Below, piece by piece: positions 48,650 through 58,792 of a stretch of 64,000 nucleotides of DNA; the stretch's first letter is position 1, and every line of letters begins with the position of its first letter. The DNA lies in assembly GCA_020726505.1 (NCBI GenBank), contig JAHLEZ010000004.1:2976001-3040000 (forward strand), in the 5' to 3' direction. This DNA comes from Leptodontidium sp. MPI-SDFR-AT-0119 (lineage: Eukaryota; Ascomycota; Leotiomycetes; Helotiales; Leptodontidiaceae). The translations under genes and the position numbers were made by a program. The notes beneath the pieces are model-generated. The model was not told where the DNA came from, did not search any database, and saw only the letters and a program-made list of their open reading frames with translations.

Positions 48650-51600
48650 CTAATTACTGGGCAGATACGTAACCTCAAAACTGCCTTTTTGGTGCTCCTG
48701 GCGTAGCCACATATTCTGAATATCAACGTGCCTGAGCTTAGTCGATATACGCTGGTTCTCTCCAACTATGAGCCTAATCGTCTGTTGGTTGTCACAGAAG
48801 ATGTTCCAGGGGCACCCCACATCAAGGTGCATTTCTCTAAAGAGCCTCTGCAGTGCCATAACCTCCTTTGCAGTTCGCTCCACCCCCAAGAGCTCGGCTT
48901 CTGTAGTCGAGGTGGTGACTGTGTCCTGCCTAGATGCTTTCCACAGTATGGCACCCCCGAACAAAAGAATGATGAGCCCTTGTGAAGAACGCCTAGTTTC
49001 CAAATCATCTGCGAAAGAGGCATCAGACGCTATTACAAGCTGCGTTTCGCGCTGTTGACAACTGTAAACGATCCCTAAGAAGCGTGTACCAAACAGGTAA
49101 CGTATCGTCCAATCGACAGCCTGTAGGTGCTTCTGGCTTGGGTTCGTCAAGAATTGCGACAACTGTGAAGCTGCAAAAGCTACGTCCGGTCTGATCATGA
49201 CAGCCGTGTACAGGACGGATCCGACCTTTTCTTGGTACTCCTTGATTTGTGCCTTCGTCGCTTTGCCGGTGTTTTTGACTAGGTCGTAGTACGGCAGAGG
49301 GGTGCTCGGGCAGTTGCCATCTGCTAAGCTGAATTTCCGGGCCACCTTCTCTATGTACGTGTCGTGGACTAACGTGACTGTTTTCGCATGTCTGTCCCGT
49401 ACAATTCGCACCCCTAGAAACCACTCCACGTCACCCATTACAGTCAGCTCGTAGGCTTTGCTAAGGCCATCAGTAATTTTGGCCGCTGTAGCGAGGTTTG
49501 ACTTGTGGTATAGCACTTGTATGTCGTCCACGTAAAAGGCCACAAACACTGTGCGCTTGTCGTTTGTAAATATGCAGGGCTCTTCTGCAAGTGGCTCTAG
49601 ACCAAGGCTTTTGAGTGTGGCTGAGAAGTCGCCATACCATAGGGCTGGGGAGTCGCGTAGGCCATACAGGGCTCTGTCGATCTCTACAACCATGCCGGGC
49701 TGCTTGAAACCGTCAGGAAGGTAACAGTAGACGGGTGCACTTCGTTCGTCTCGTTCTGCATTATCAAAAGCGTTCACGACGTCGTACTGCTTAACTTCTA
49801 AGTCAAATTGGGCTGCCAGGGCCATCGCAACACGAAAAGACCTCGCCGCTAGTGTGGAGGCGTACGTGGAGAATATGGTGGCATCCTCTTGCAGGTCACC
49901 CCTAGCAACGATGCGCGATTTGGTGCGTACAAGCTGTCCAGCTGAGTTGACTTTGTAGGTAAACACCCATTTCAGTGGTATAGGCGTCGTTTTAGCGTCT
50001 GCTCTAGGCACAATATGCCAGCATTTCCTAGCCTGGAGGTTCTCTATCTCCTTGCGTGCGTCCTCTCGGAAGCGTTCTCCCCACGGGTGCTGGTCTAGGT
50101 TCTGCCAGTACTTTGGTGCTGTCGGAAGCTTTGCCTGATGTGGTTGTGTTGTTTTAGAGCTTGCAGTTTCCTGTGCTCTGATCGTTTCGCCACTGACTGC
50201 AGCTGCAAAGACAGCATGCACAGTTCTATGGTCTTTACCATCTTCTCGCGTCACGTCTTCATTCCAGAACGTCGTGGTGAAGGATGCGATTTGCGTATGG
50301 TTCTTGTCTTTTTGGTCCATGGACTCGGCGCTTAGGAGCTCCCTTGTCGTGAAGGAGTATACTCCCGGCCTAATCTTTGACCGTCTATTCAACTGTATTG
50401 TCTCTCTGGCTCGCCTTCTCCGCTGAGCTCGAGTGACAGGGTGCAGTTGACTTTGGTTAGGTGCCTGCAACACTTCGTCTAAGGTCTCTTGAGACATGGT
50501 TTCTTTCAACAGGGGTTGTGTTGTTGTCTCTGACGGTGTGTTTTCCAGGAGTAGTTGTTGTTCTTCCTCTGGCTCGTCGTCGTAATCCTCCTCAGACGAG
50601 GTGTTTTCGTGCTGCAGTGCACTTCCTGGGCCTGCACTGGTTGCTTCAGTTTGGCGCAGTAGTTGACTCTGGCTGTCTCGTGCTCCACTCCAAATTACAA
50701 CTTGAGGTATTGATTTGCGCGCACCCTCAATCTGGCGTGGTGGTTTCGCACGTGGGGCACCCCTCCCAGGCTCGATATGTTCGTTTCGTTGTGTCTGGCT
50801 TCGAGTCTGTCTTGGTGTGCCTAGGCTTTTTGTTGTTGCCAGAACTTCTGTATCGTCCTTGTCAAGCTCCATGTCGTCCCCCGACGTGTCAATTCGTGAA
50901 TCTAACGGTACCATCTCATTCTGGTGCTCTCGTGGAACAGGCAGTCCAGCCTCAGCAGTTGCGTGTAGGACTACCTCCGTAGAAACTTCGTCGACTTCCA
51001 TTGGGTCAGACAGTAGCCTGTTCAATTCAGTACTGTTTTTCGCCTCCGCATGCTCGTCTCCTACGTGTTCGATGGCTAACTCGGCGTCCCAAGCGGCCTC
51101 AGGCTCTGCAAGCATATCAACGACCTGTTTGAGTATCGGCAGTGGTTGGCCGACCACTGCCTGCTTGCTGTAGAACTGTGCCTCATCAAAAACAACGTTT
51201 CGGGTACGTATTACACGCTTCAGCAGGGGTATCCAGATCCTGTATATGTTGGTTGCACAGTAGCCAACCAGGTAACCGACGTGCCCCCTTGGGTTGACCT
51301 TAAAGCCTCTCTTGTCACGGAGAGCTTGTCGGTCTTTGATCATCGCGTAGGCTTTGGCGCCATACGCAAAAGTATTGCTCCAGTCAGGTCTCAAATCAAC
51401 CAGCAACCTCTTCACTATGTGTGGATCGTACCACCGAAAATACTGCCTAAACCATGCTTCTAGGACTTCGTTTGGCGACCGCATGGCTCTCCTGGCCAAT
51501 GGCGACATGTTGTATAAGTATGCAGCCGTCAAAACAGCCTCCGGCCACAGCTTAGATGGTAGATTGGCGCCTGTCATCATTTTCAAGGCCTTGGCAATTA

Positions 51601-54148
51601 GCTCCCCACCAGCTCTTTCTGCACCTCCATTTGGCTCATGCGTGTAAACAGGAGTAGGCTCTAGGTCGATGCCATTGTCTAACGCCCATTGGTCGTACTG
51701 GGTCCAGTATCTTGTGTTAATTACAGACGTGTCGTTGTCGGACCTGACTTTGCATATGGCCAGACCGTATTGGCGTCTGGTCCATACCTCAAATGCTTCA
51801 AGCACTCCCATGATTGACTCGTTGGCTTTGCTCGTGAGTGTAAATGCGAAAAGCTTTCCACTGTATTCGTCCTTAATCAACAATAGCCAGCATGTGCCAT
51901 TGTAGCCTACAGGGTAGTCAAACAGGTCCCATGCGACTCTGAAGAAAGGTCTCGGGGACTTGTTGTCTGACTCTCTGCGCGATGGTCGTTGATTTGAGTG
52001 TGTTACAGTACAGCTTTCGCATTGTATGCCAGTGATTCCATCGATTTGGACATTGCGGGCATGCTTCACAAGAGCTTCCAGGGCCATTTTGCCGAGGTGA
52101 CCAGCCCGTAAGTGCCACATTTGTGCTGTATCGCTACGGGGCCGTAGGAACCGGCGGGTTGACTGAAAGGTATGCTTCTTGAGAGGGTGCAGTCGTCTAC
52201 TGATCGTCGGGTATATCATTACAGCAGGAGATCTACGTGTCTTCATGAATGCATGTAGTTGTGGAGAGCGCGAGCAGTTGTCAACAGGCTTGTATTCAAA
52301 TACCATAAGGTTCCACCTGCGCTGCAGGGTTCTCACTACATGGCTCTCTTCAGCACTGCCTACGCGCAAAGTCGTGTCAGCACCATTATACCACACCCCC
52401 GACTGTGCGAGGAGGCTCTCTGAGATGATGTTAACGTTAAACCCCTCTACAACTGCCACATTAGACAGTGTCAGGTCCCTTGTGAACGGTCCGGCAGGTC
52501 CATGCATAGCGTTCTCGAAGACACGTGTACCCCTGCCAATGATAGGCAGGCTTGAGGTGCCCGCGTCAACTGATTCTCCTGTGGTGCGTTTGAAGCTGCC
52601 AGGGACTAGTTTATCAATGCTATTGACTAAGTGAGTCGCGCCGCAGTTGTCGACAAGAGTGCTGTCTGACAGAGGGTGGCGTTGGAACTCCATGGTACTG
52701 TATATGCCAGCGTTAAGAGTGTCGTCCCAGATCATGTCGTCAAGGAGGTTTGGGTCAAGTACAGCTGCGTTAATGCTCCCTGTTCCTTCCCACGTAGCTT
52801 TGCCTTTGTCTTTGTTTCCTGCAGGTGCAGCGGCATCGGCTGTTTTGGCGTTGGTAGTAGGTTTAGAGGTGCTAGTGCTGTTGGCTCCAGTGATTTTGGC
52901 TACTGCAACGTACTTCCAACCTTCTTTGGCTATGGCGGCCTTGAGCTCCCTGAAGTCTGCAGTCTCCAACTTCTTGCGGGTTGCAGTTACCTCGTCAGCG
53001 TTTGGCACATGCTTCATGCCTTCGGTGGTCGTTCCGTCAACTGCATAACGTAGTCTCCAACACTTGAGCGGCTCAAAGAAGTGCTTGCTGTTCATGCCGC
53101 ATGGGCATAAGTTACCTTGGCCGCGAGAGCAAGATCTGCTGGAGCTTGCGCCCGACGCACCATCGTCCATTCCTCCAAGGGTTGAGTATTGACCACCACC
53201 CCCTCCTTGACGCCTGGGCTTCCTGAACATGGTGTGCTCTTGGTCTATGCCAGGGAGCACCTGAATGTAGTCGTCAAGAGTAAAACCATGCTCCTTTCCA
53301 AGTTGGTCGTCGCGTATAACTGTGCTGAGGATAGGATTTGCCCAATCAGGGTGCATGTGAGCTCCCACAGCACGTAACCACTTCTTTAGAGCCACAGTAC
53401 CCTTGACTTCAGGTATGTCGTACGCTTTGGCATTCCTGTAAGCCTTCAAGAAGTCCTTCATCCACTGGTTGACGTTGACTTTTCCCTCATGTGCCTCCTT
53501 CAAAACCTTGTCGTATTCCGTGACCACCGTTGTAAGGACCGACGATTCTGATGGTGCTATGTCGCGCTGAAGTGTGCTAACTAACGTTTGTAAGCTCAGG
53601 TCGCTCTTGCCGGCCAGTTCCCTAATCGCAGAGTCCAAAAGCGAATCGTCCACCGTTTCGGAGAGCCAGTTGTATAGAGCCATGTACTTGTTGTTTTGGC
53701 TCGTCCATTCAGCAAGCGTGTACTGGTACTCCCTGGCTTGTGCTGCGTAGATCTGCTGCACCTCTGCAATTGTCGGGTATGGAGGTGGACCAGCTTCTTC
53801 TGGACTTGTCCCTCCCATTGGGGCATCTGTCGATATGGCTGGGGTAGGTGTAGCCCACGCGTTGTCGGACGACTCAGGCGTTGAAGACGGTTGTAGGTTT
53901 GCTGCTTTCCAAGCTGCAACATTAGCGTAATACTGGCTCAACTGAGTCTTTGCAACCTCTTGCGTAGTGCTTTCGAGCGTTGGAGCCTTGGGTCGGTGGT
54001 TTGGGATATGGCCTGTCGCAGGAGCGCTGGGGTCTACTATATTTGGTGCACCTATGAAGCCAGCATGGAATGTCAAGCGCAAGTGCCATGTCGCCCAATC
54101 CTTCCGCGCCTTCAAATTGCAGTCCGTAGGTAGCCTAGGAAGTGACAT
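48650..54148 (-). CDS. Copia gag-pol polyprotein
   Basis: A single 1832-aa frame from ATG 54148 (MSLPRLPTDCNLKARKDWAT); the frame is open further upstream, but only to a GTG. In order: a gag region with a short Cys/His motif (CPCGMNSKHFF); protease DNCGATHLVN near residue 500; integrase zinc HHCC (WHLRAGHLGK to CESC, about 675-709) and catalytic Asp, Asp, Glu near 736, 804 and 843; reverse transcriptase with WVFTYKV and the YVDD box near 1540; RNase H with ASDASFAD, STTEAEL and CDNQQ from about 1706. The frame stops after YLPSN. The usual tail with ADGLTK follows in another frame to 48538, so about 40 residues are lost by a small indel (a 4-bp TAGT addition would explain it). Otherwise intact. 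Confidence 0.95.
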   Translation of the reverse strand: MSLPRLPTDCNLKARKDWATWHLRLTFHAGFIGAPNIVDPSAPATGHIPNHRPKAPTLESTTQEVAKTQLSQYYANVAAWKAANLQPSSTPESSDNAWATPTPAISTDAPMGGTSPEEAGPPPYPTIAEVQQIYAAQAREYQYTLAEWTSQNNKYMALYNWLSETVDDSLLDSAIRELAGKSDLSLQTLVSTLQRDIAPSESSVLTTVVTEYDKVLKEAHEGKVNVNQWMKDFLKAYRNAKAYDIPEVKGTVALKKWLRAVGAHMHPDWANPILSTVIRDDQLGKEHGFTLDDYIQVLPGIDQEHTMFRKPRRQGGGGGQYSTLGGMDDGASGASSSRSCSRGQGNLCPCGMNSKHFFEPLKCWRLRYAVDGTTTEGMKHVPNADEVTATRKKLETADFRELKAAIAKEGWKYVAVAKITGANSTSTSKPTTNAKTADAAAPAGNKDKGKATWEGTGSINAAVLDPNLLDDMIWDDTLNAGIYSTMEFQRHPLSDSTLVDNCGATHLVNSIDKLVPGSFKRTTGESVDAGTSSLPIIGRGTRVFENAMHGPAGPFTRDLTLSNVAVVEGFNVNIISESLLAQSGVWYNGADTTLRVGSAEESHVVRTLQRRWNLMVFEYKPVDNCSRSPQLHAFMKTRRSPAVMIYPTISRRLHPLKKHTFQSTRRFLRPRSDTAQMWHLRAGHLGKMALEALVKHARNVQIDGITGIQCESCTVTHSNQRPSRRESDNKSPRPFFRVAWDLFDYPVGYNGTCWLLLIKDEYSGKLFAFTLTSKANESIMGVLEAFEVWTRRQYGLAICKVRSDNDTSVINTRYWTQYDQWALDNGIDLEPTPVYTHEPNGGAERAGGELIAKALKMMTGANLPSKLWPEAVLTAAYLYNMSPLARRAMRSPNEVLEAWFRQYFRWYDPHIVKRLLVDLRPDWSNTFAYGAKAYAMIKDRQALRDKRGFKVNPRGHVGYLVGYCATNIYRIWIPLLKRVIRTRNVVFDEAQFYSKQAVVGQPLPILKQVVDMLAEPEAAWDAELAIEHVGDEHAEAKNSTELNRLLSDPMEVDEVSTEVVLHATAEAGLPVPREHQNEMVPLDSRIDTSGDDMELDKDDTEVLATTKSLGTPRQTRSQTQRNEHIEPGRGAPRAKPPRQIEGARKSIPQVVIWSGARDSQSQLLRQTEATSAGPGSALQHENTSSEEDYDDEPEEEQQLLLENTPSETTTQPLLKETMSQETLDEVLQAPNQSQLHPVTRAQRRRRARETIQLNRRSKIRPGVYSFTTRELLSAESMDQKDKNHTQIASFTTTFWNEDVTREDGKDHRTVHAVFAAAVSGETIRAQETASSKTTQPHQAKLPTAPKYWQNLDQHPWGERFREDARKEIENLQARKCWHIVPRADAKTTPIPLKWVFTYKVNSAGQLVRTKSRIVARGDLQEDATIFSTYASTLAARSFRVAMALAAQFDLEVKQYDVVNAFDNAERDERSAPVYCYLPDGFKQPGMVVEIDRALYGLRDSPALWYGDFSATLKSLGLEPLAEEPCIFTNDKRTVFVAFYVDDIQVLYHKSNLATAAKITDGLSKAYELTVMGDVEWFLGVRIVRDRHAKTVTLVHDTYIEKVARKFSLADGNCPSTPLPYYDLVKNTGKATKAQIKEYQEKVGSVLYTAVMIRPDVAFAASQLSQFLTNPSQKHLQAVDWTIRYLFGTRFLGIVYSCQQRETQLVIASDASFADDLETRRSSQGLIILLFGGAILWKASRQDTVTTSTTEAELLGVERTAKEVMALQRLFREMHLDVGCPWNIFCDNQQTIRLIVGENQRISTKLRHVDIQNMWLRQEHQKGSFEVTYLPSN

Positions 54149-54323
54149 TGTCGGTTTTGGGTATGTATATAATGATTTCGAAGAGGTTTTGATGATTTGA
54201 GGGTTGTTGACGGGCTTTTGAGTACTGCTAGTACGTGTGTAAGGCAGCGGTGAGAAAGCCTCTGCATGCCTCTGTGGAGCCACGTCGGCGCGTGCATGCG
54301 ACTGGGAAGCTTTGATAGCTTAC

Positions 54324-54335
54324 GGGGCTCATAAC
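54324..54335 (-). other. Copia primer-binding site (initiator tRNA-Met half)
   Basis: Directly inside the 5' LTR the plus strand reads GGGGCTCATAAC, the same as the anticodon arm of eukaryotic initiator tRNA-Met (GGGCTCATAAC). On the element's strand this is complementary to the 3' end of a 39-nt 5' tRNA half. Drosophila copia and yeast Ty5 are known to use such half-tRNA primers. Confidence 0.75.
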
Positions 54336-54531
54336 TGTCGTGCAAGAGCACGCCTAGAGGCTCCACAGAGGCGAAATTGACGTATTATTGAGGTATGCGC
54401 AGTACTGTAATTGATCGTTGTCTATCTACGTATAGTCTATTCGAGCTCCCTGAATATGGAGGTCGCGGGCGCTTTGGCCATGGTGCCTTTGATTGGGCTC
54501 GCTTAGCCGGCCTACCATATCCTGCACGACA
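54336..54531 (-). repeat. Copia 5' LTR
   Basis: 196 bp, indistinguishable by eye from the copy at 47044-47239, followed by the AAAGT duplication. Confidence 0.95.
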
Positions 54532-54643
54532 AAAGTACTAGAAATTAAAGCTTTCGAGGCTTTAAAATAAGCTACTATTTTAGCTTAAAATAGTCCTATA
54601 ATACTTAAAATAAAGAGCCTAAGTATACGCGAGGTACTTTAAG

Positions 54644-54890
54644 TGTGACGGTTGGGGGAGCGCCCAGAGCCTCATTTCCGGTATGCCAGCTAACCGAGCT
54701 TTACCGAGATTGATTAGCCTTATAACGCTTTCCTTTTTTTTTTAATATATAAAGCTCTTTTCTTCTTATTTTCTTTCTTACTTAGTTATAAATTCTAAGA
54801 GACTCTTGTTGATTTTATATGTCGTGTATTAATATATGAGGCTGCTATTACACGTGATTATTGATTTTTATAGAGCAAGTAGACGGTTCC
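54644..54890 (+). repeat. Decayed LTR related to the 59575 Gypsy LTR
   Basis: Starts TGTGACG and shares CCCAGAGCCTCATTTCC, TACCGAGATT, TTCTAAG and TTACACGTGA-like blocks, in order, with the LTR at 59575-59823. The end is eroded (GCAAGTAGACG against GCAAGCGTCACA). Likely a solo LTR from a related family. Confidence 0.65.
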
Positions 54891-55400
54891 TTAAGACTCC
54901 TTATTTCGCGATAATATATTCGACAAAGCTTGCCGAAAGATATAAGAAAGAAACGAGCTAAGGGTAGTTCAAGATATTACTCGATTGATCGTCCCTTCCG
55001 CGGAAACCTTAGCTACATATAATGCTACACATCTCCATCCTTTAATTGAAAGTATTAATAAAGGCTGGAATAGCGCCGAACCTTTCTACGGTCCTCGCCT
55101 ATAACCTGATTATTCTGTGGGGTTCGGACGCTCTGCATTCACGGACGATCAGCTAGAAAAGCTTAAGCCTTTCGTCGGCGAGGCTCTAGATACTTTTACG
55201 TCTTATTTTATGGCCAGCTGGCAAATGTACTTCCCGTTCTTAACCTGTGAAGTTAAGTGTGGTGCCGCGGCACCTGATATTGCAGACTGATAGAATACTC
55301 ATAACATAACGATAGTGGTGAGGGGTTTTGTCGAACTCTTTAGGCTGGTGAAGCGCGAAAAGGAACTCCATCGGCAAATCCTCGCCTTCTTAATCTCCTG
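54891..55400 (+). pseudogene. DUF7924-family relic
   Basis: Read through stops, the frame gives ARV/VVQDITRLIVPSAE-like text, HPLIESINKGWN, then PDYSVGFGRSAFTDDQLEKL, SWQMYFPFLTCEVKCG and VVRGFVELFRLVKREKELHR, the hallmark blocks of fungal DUF7924 proteins. Stops replace Gln before PDY and Arg-Gln in the IAD block (TGA TAG), as expected from C-to-T decay. The decayed LTR lies directly before it, so the start of the gene is lost. The match ends near 55.39 kb and the C-terminal family blocks are missing. Function of the family unknown. Confidence 0.65.
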
Positions 55401-56584
55401 TGGAGATGCCCACAGTTTCGCCACCCTCTTAAGGTTGGAGGCTGCATTGCGCTCGAGAATTATCTAGCGTTTGCCAAACATCTATTTGCCTGAAAAAGGT
55501 CGTGAAATTTTTACTGGAAAGTGCTCGGAGTATTTAATGTTGGCGGAATTTGCGGCTTACCCTTCTTCATCGCATCTTTTTAGCCTGGACGCATTGAAGC
55601 CCAAAATTGCACTTTGTCTCGTGAATGATTTCATCAACTTCTCGAGATCCAGGCAAGTATCCTGATCTTGAGAACGTCTTTGAAGGATTCTCGTCATTTG
55701 CCCCAGAGTCTCTACCGACTATCTATCGTTGATCTGGGCTTTTCCGCTTTTCCACTGAAACCGAGCCTGCTCGGAATATACAACACCGATCCGCAACGTT
55801 GCAGCAGATTGACTTTTCAAGGTCACCGAGATGCATGGTTGTATTTGTTGCATTCAGTTCATTGAATTGTACATCGATTTTATCTTTTGTTCTAGTTCAG
55901 CGGCACAGATGTATTGCCAATGTTGTGGTCGACGAAATTAGCGATCATTGGATCATTTTAGCCGAGAGCGAAAGCGAAGTTGCCTAGGGACTACAGCCGC
56001 TGCTGTCGAGCCTCAACACCACATGAAATCTGACGTTGGATATGCTTAACATTGCTTGTTTTGGAAGACAGCATGATGCGACTGGATATTAACAATACGA
56101 GGCGGAAGCTTGTGTAAAATAAGCAGCAGCGGAGCATTGGCCGAGGTTCAAACATTCTTAGTATGACAGGAAATCCTCTTCGGATGGAGGGACCAATGTT
56201 TATTGATGGCGGGGGTGCTTGCGAGGTGTGATGAATTAGCAGCTCCTGTCACTTTCAAGTCAAGGGAACTTCAAACTTTTCTGCTTACTGACATTACAGT
56301 AGGGATCGCTTCCGAATCATCCAATCAACAGACAATCAACAGAAGAAGGCAATCCTGCGATGTTTGGAAATGATAGGATGAACATACGAACTCAGCGCTT
56401 CAGGGAAGTATAAGTACCATCATTTCTACCACCTATTTGGGTTGTTGTCAAAGCTCTCATTACTTTTTCAGAGACAAGGAGAACGAAGTACCTCCCCGAA
56501 TATTCTTCATCGCTTTCTATATCCATTCCAACAAGTCTGCATCAACCTACTACACCTCACCCTCATCAAGAGCTGCATTTAGTT
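55401..56584. other. Degenerate region, no gene supported
   Basis: It carries fragments of coding-like text (for example DPGKYPDLENVFEGFSSF near 55.65 kb) that I cannot assign, interrupted by stops. The right end is the promoter of the small secreted-protein gene. Confidence 0.4.
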
Positions 56585-57044
56585 ATGGCTATCCTTACTA
56601 AACTCATCGTTCTCGCCGCATCCGTTAGCCAGGTTTACGCTTGTGTGCATGCCTGGGCTTACAGTAGGTGTTTCTCCAAGTTTCCTTCATATTTAGACTA
56701 CGCTGACTCTGGGTTTCACCGCAGTCGACACGGGCGACTTACCCGTCAATGATGGTCACTATGCCCAACTCGACGACAATGGATCTACCAAGTGCCAAGG
56801 GTTTGACATTAACAGCCTCGATCAGGACGGTCATTACCACGCAAACTGCGTGCCCGGTTACGTGTGGGCTTTCACAACGAACTTACGTCATGCCTGGTAC
56901 GGCTACGGATCCGCTTCTTTCCAGTGGGATACGAACTTTGAGTCAGGGGAAACCGATTGCGGCGGCTGTCGCGAGAGCAAAAGTGGCACTCATTGTGAGA
57001 AATGCAATGCCATTCAATTTGAGGATTACTTGTATGGATGTTGA
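56585..57044 (+). CDS. Small secreted cysteine-rich protein (effector-like)
   Basis: Two exons (56585-56663 and 56725-57044) give 399 nt, 132 aa. A signal peptide (MAILTKLIVLAASVSQVYA) is followed by a mature protein of about 113 residues with eight cysteines (CVHAW, KCQGF, NCVPG, DCGGC, HCEKC and a final YGC). Size, signal and even Cys number fit a disulfide-bonded secreted protein of the candidate-effector kind. No family recognised. It sits among decayed repeats and pseudogenes, a common location for effectors. The intron has a GTAGGT donor and CAG acceptor. Confidence 0.75.
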
Positions 57045-57821
57045 AGGGCTGGAGGGAATTTTGGGTCGGATATTGTGTCGGCACCAGCGACGGGGAGGGG
57101 GCAAATAACGGGGACTTGGGTGTCCTCTGGTCTTTCTTCAACTCACTGTGAAATCCTGCAGCACACGGAAGAGCTTGTGTTTTCCTAACTACTATCCCTA
57201 CCTTTTGTCAGCAAGCATGCTTTCTTACTTCTTATGCGTACATGTATCTAGTCAGGACATAGCGGTCAATGAATTGGAGACAGTCGGGAGATAAACTCAA
57301 TGCGATGCAGATCAAATACACTGTCAGAACAGTCCAACTCCTAGAATTAAATTGAGGTCGATATCAGCATCAACTGCATGAAACACACATCCGGCATTCT
57401 TTGGATGCTATGACTATGTTTGAGGGAGATTTTGGCTGCGAGGATGACGAGAAGCGGGAGGAGAACGGTCAAATCGTCATCCAAGAGGCGACGGGAAGCG
57501 TGCTTCGATTCAAACTACACACAACGAGATCGATCTTCAGATTGAAGTTTGATAATTCAAGTTTACCACATGTTCTTCAGTGTTTTATTCCTGGATGTTG
57601 AAGAAAGTGAAGGTGGGAGATGGGATGAAGTTCGTACTAAGTCCAAAAGTGTGGTCAAAACTAGTCACTAGCTCAACTTCTATCTCGACAGTCAGAGGTT
57701 CCAACTTCATTCTTTCACAATCTATCATCAACTTCAATTATATCGAATTAAGATCCTCAACCTCGGTTCCAGATTCACTAAGTCCAGCACAATTGACTCT
57801 CATAACAGGAGCCCTGCAAAC
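57045..57821. other. Intergenic, no gene supported
   Basis: No supported feature in this 0.8 kb. Confidence 0.5.
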
Positions 57822-58774
57822 ATGCTTCAGATACTCTGTACCGGCAACCCCCTCTCAATCGGGCTCCAACACGGCAAAACAGCCTCCTTAGAAATAAGCC
57901 GCTCAATAAGCTTCTATGCATCGCTTTTCCAGAGACTATCAAAGCTAGACTGGCCAGCCGTTACTCAACTCGCTCTCAAGTACCAACCATACCTCTCGGA
58001 AAACTGGCCGCAGTATGTGTCCGAGATGCAAGGAGCGGCAGAAGGTGCAGGAGTGAAGTACGAGGATATACTGGCGCTGAAATGTGAGAACGGAGATTGC
58101 ATTTGGGGCGTTTAGTGATGAATGTACGGCTCTTTCGTGGAAGGGAGAGGGAGGGAGTATACTTGCGCAAAATTGGGATTGGAATAATGAGTAAATACCT
58201 TTCCTCGCTGTCCAAGAGCGATCATTGACATTGGAAATAGGCAACTACCAAATTTGATCTGTCTCAAGATCCAAAAAGAAGACGGACTCAACATCCAAAT
58301 GATCACCGAAGCCGGCATTATCGGCAAAATCGGACTCAACTCTCAGGGCGTGGGATGTACTCTTAACGCATTAAAAGCGAAGGGTGTATCCTTCTCCAGT
58401 CTCCCTTGCCATCTTGCTCTTAGGACAGTCATGGAATCTGTGACTGTATGCAGGTGCAATAGCTTTTACCACTGGGCCACTGAGCCAAAAGGCTACTAGA
58501 ACAAGTGGTAGCTTGTTCTGCTATTGCTGACTATACGTCCATTAAGGGCTTCAACCTAGGTGGTGAGGGCAAGCCGTCACAGAATCCCCGTCTCGCGAAG
58601 GTGTTGCTGGATGAGAAGATGGGGTGTGGTGCGTCGATGTGTAGGAGCGAGACAGAGGTTAAGGGGAGTTTGGCGACGCTGTTTAGCATTGTGATGGATT
58701 TGGAGGGGAAGACTGCCACGGTGGCAATGGGGAGACCGGTGAATCCTGTGGAGAAGGTAGTCTTGAATCCATAG
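57822..58774 (+). pseudogene. Acyltransferase of the penicillin acyltransferase / peptidase C45 family, decayed
   Basis: Starts like the family with MLQILCTGNPLSIGLQHGKT, then a helical domain. The catalytic Cys block (FGAFSDECTALSWKG and ILAQNWDWN) is legible only in another frame: an extra A in CTGAAATGTGAG (about 58.08 kb) shifts the frame just before it. An intron at about 58189-58248 (GTAAAT donor) leads to LICLKIQKEDGLNIQ, EAGIIGKIGLNSQGVG and LPCHLALRTVMES. Frame breaks follow near 58.44-58.52 kb. The usual block with HTNH is missing. The end SLATLFSIVMDLEGKTATVAMGRP matches the family C-terminus. It is not a sign of a penicillin cluster; C45-like genes are scattered in fungi. Confidence 0.75.
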
Positions 58775-58792
58775 AGTATGAGGTGAGCAGAG

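Larger units (their letters stand above)
47044..54531 (-). mobile_element. Ty1/Copia LTR retrotransposon, full length, young
   Basis: 7488 bp with LTRs at 47044-47239 and 54336-54531 (196 bp each) that look identical by eye, and a perfect 5-bp target duplication AAAGT (47039-47043 and 54532-54536). The element reads on the minus strand: 5' LTR, primer site, one gag-pol frame of 1832 codons, then 1.4 kb that carries an antisense spliced gene, a polypurine tract (reverse complement of 47240-47252) and the 3' LTR. Integrase precedes reverse transcriptase, so it is Copia. No RIP-type decay is visible, in strong contrast to both Gypsy elements. It inserted in AT-rich repeat DNA. Confidence 0.97.

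Noticed and set aside
50461..53053. Plus-strand frames of 105-173 codons across Copia pol
   Set aside because: Antisense shadows of the polyprotein frame, without splice structure or motifs.
57822..58774. Part of a penicillin-type biosynthetic cluster
   Set aside because: No NRPS or isopenicillin synthase nearby, and the gene is decayed.
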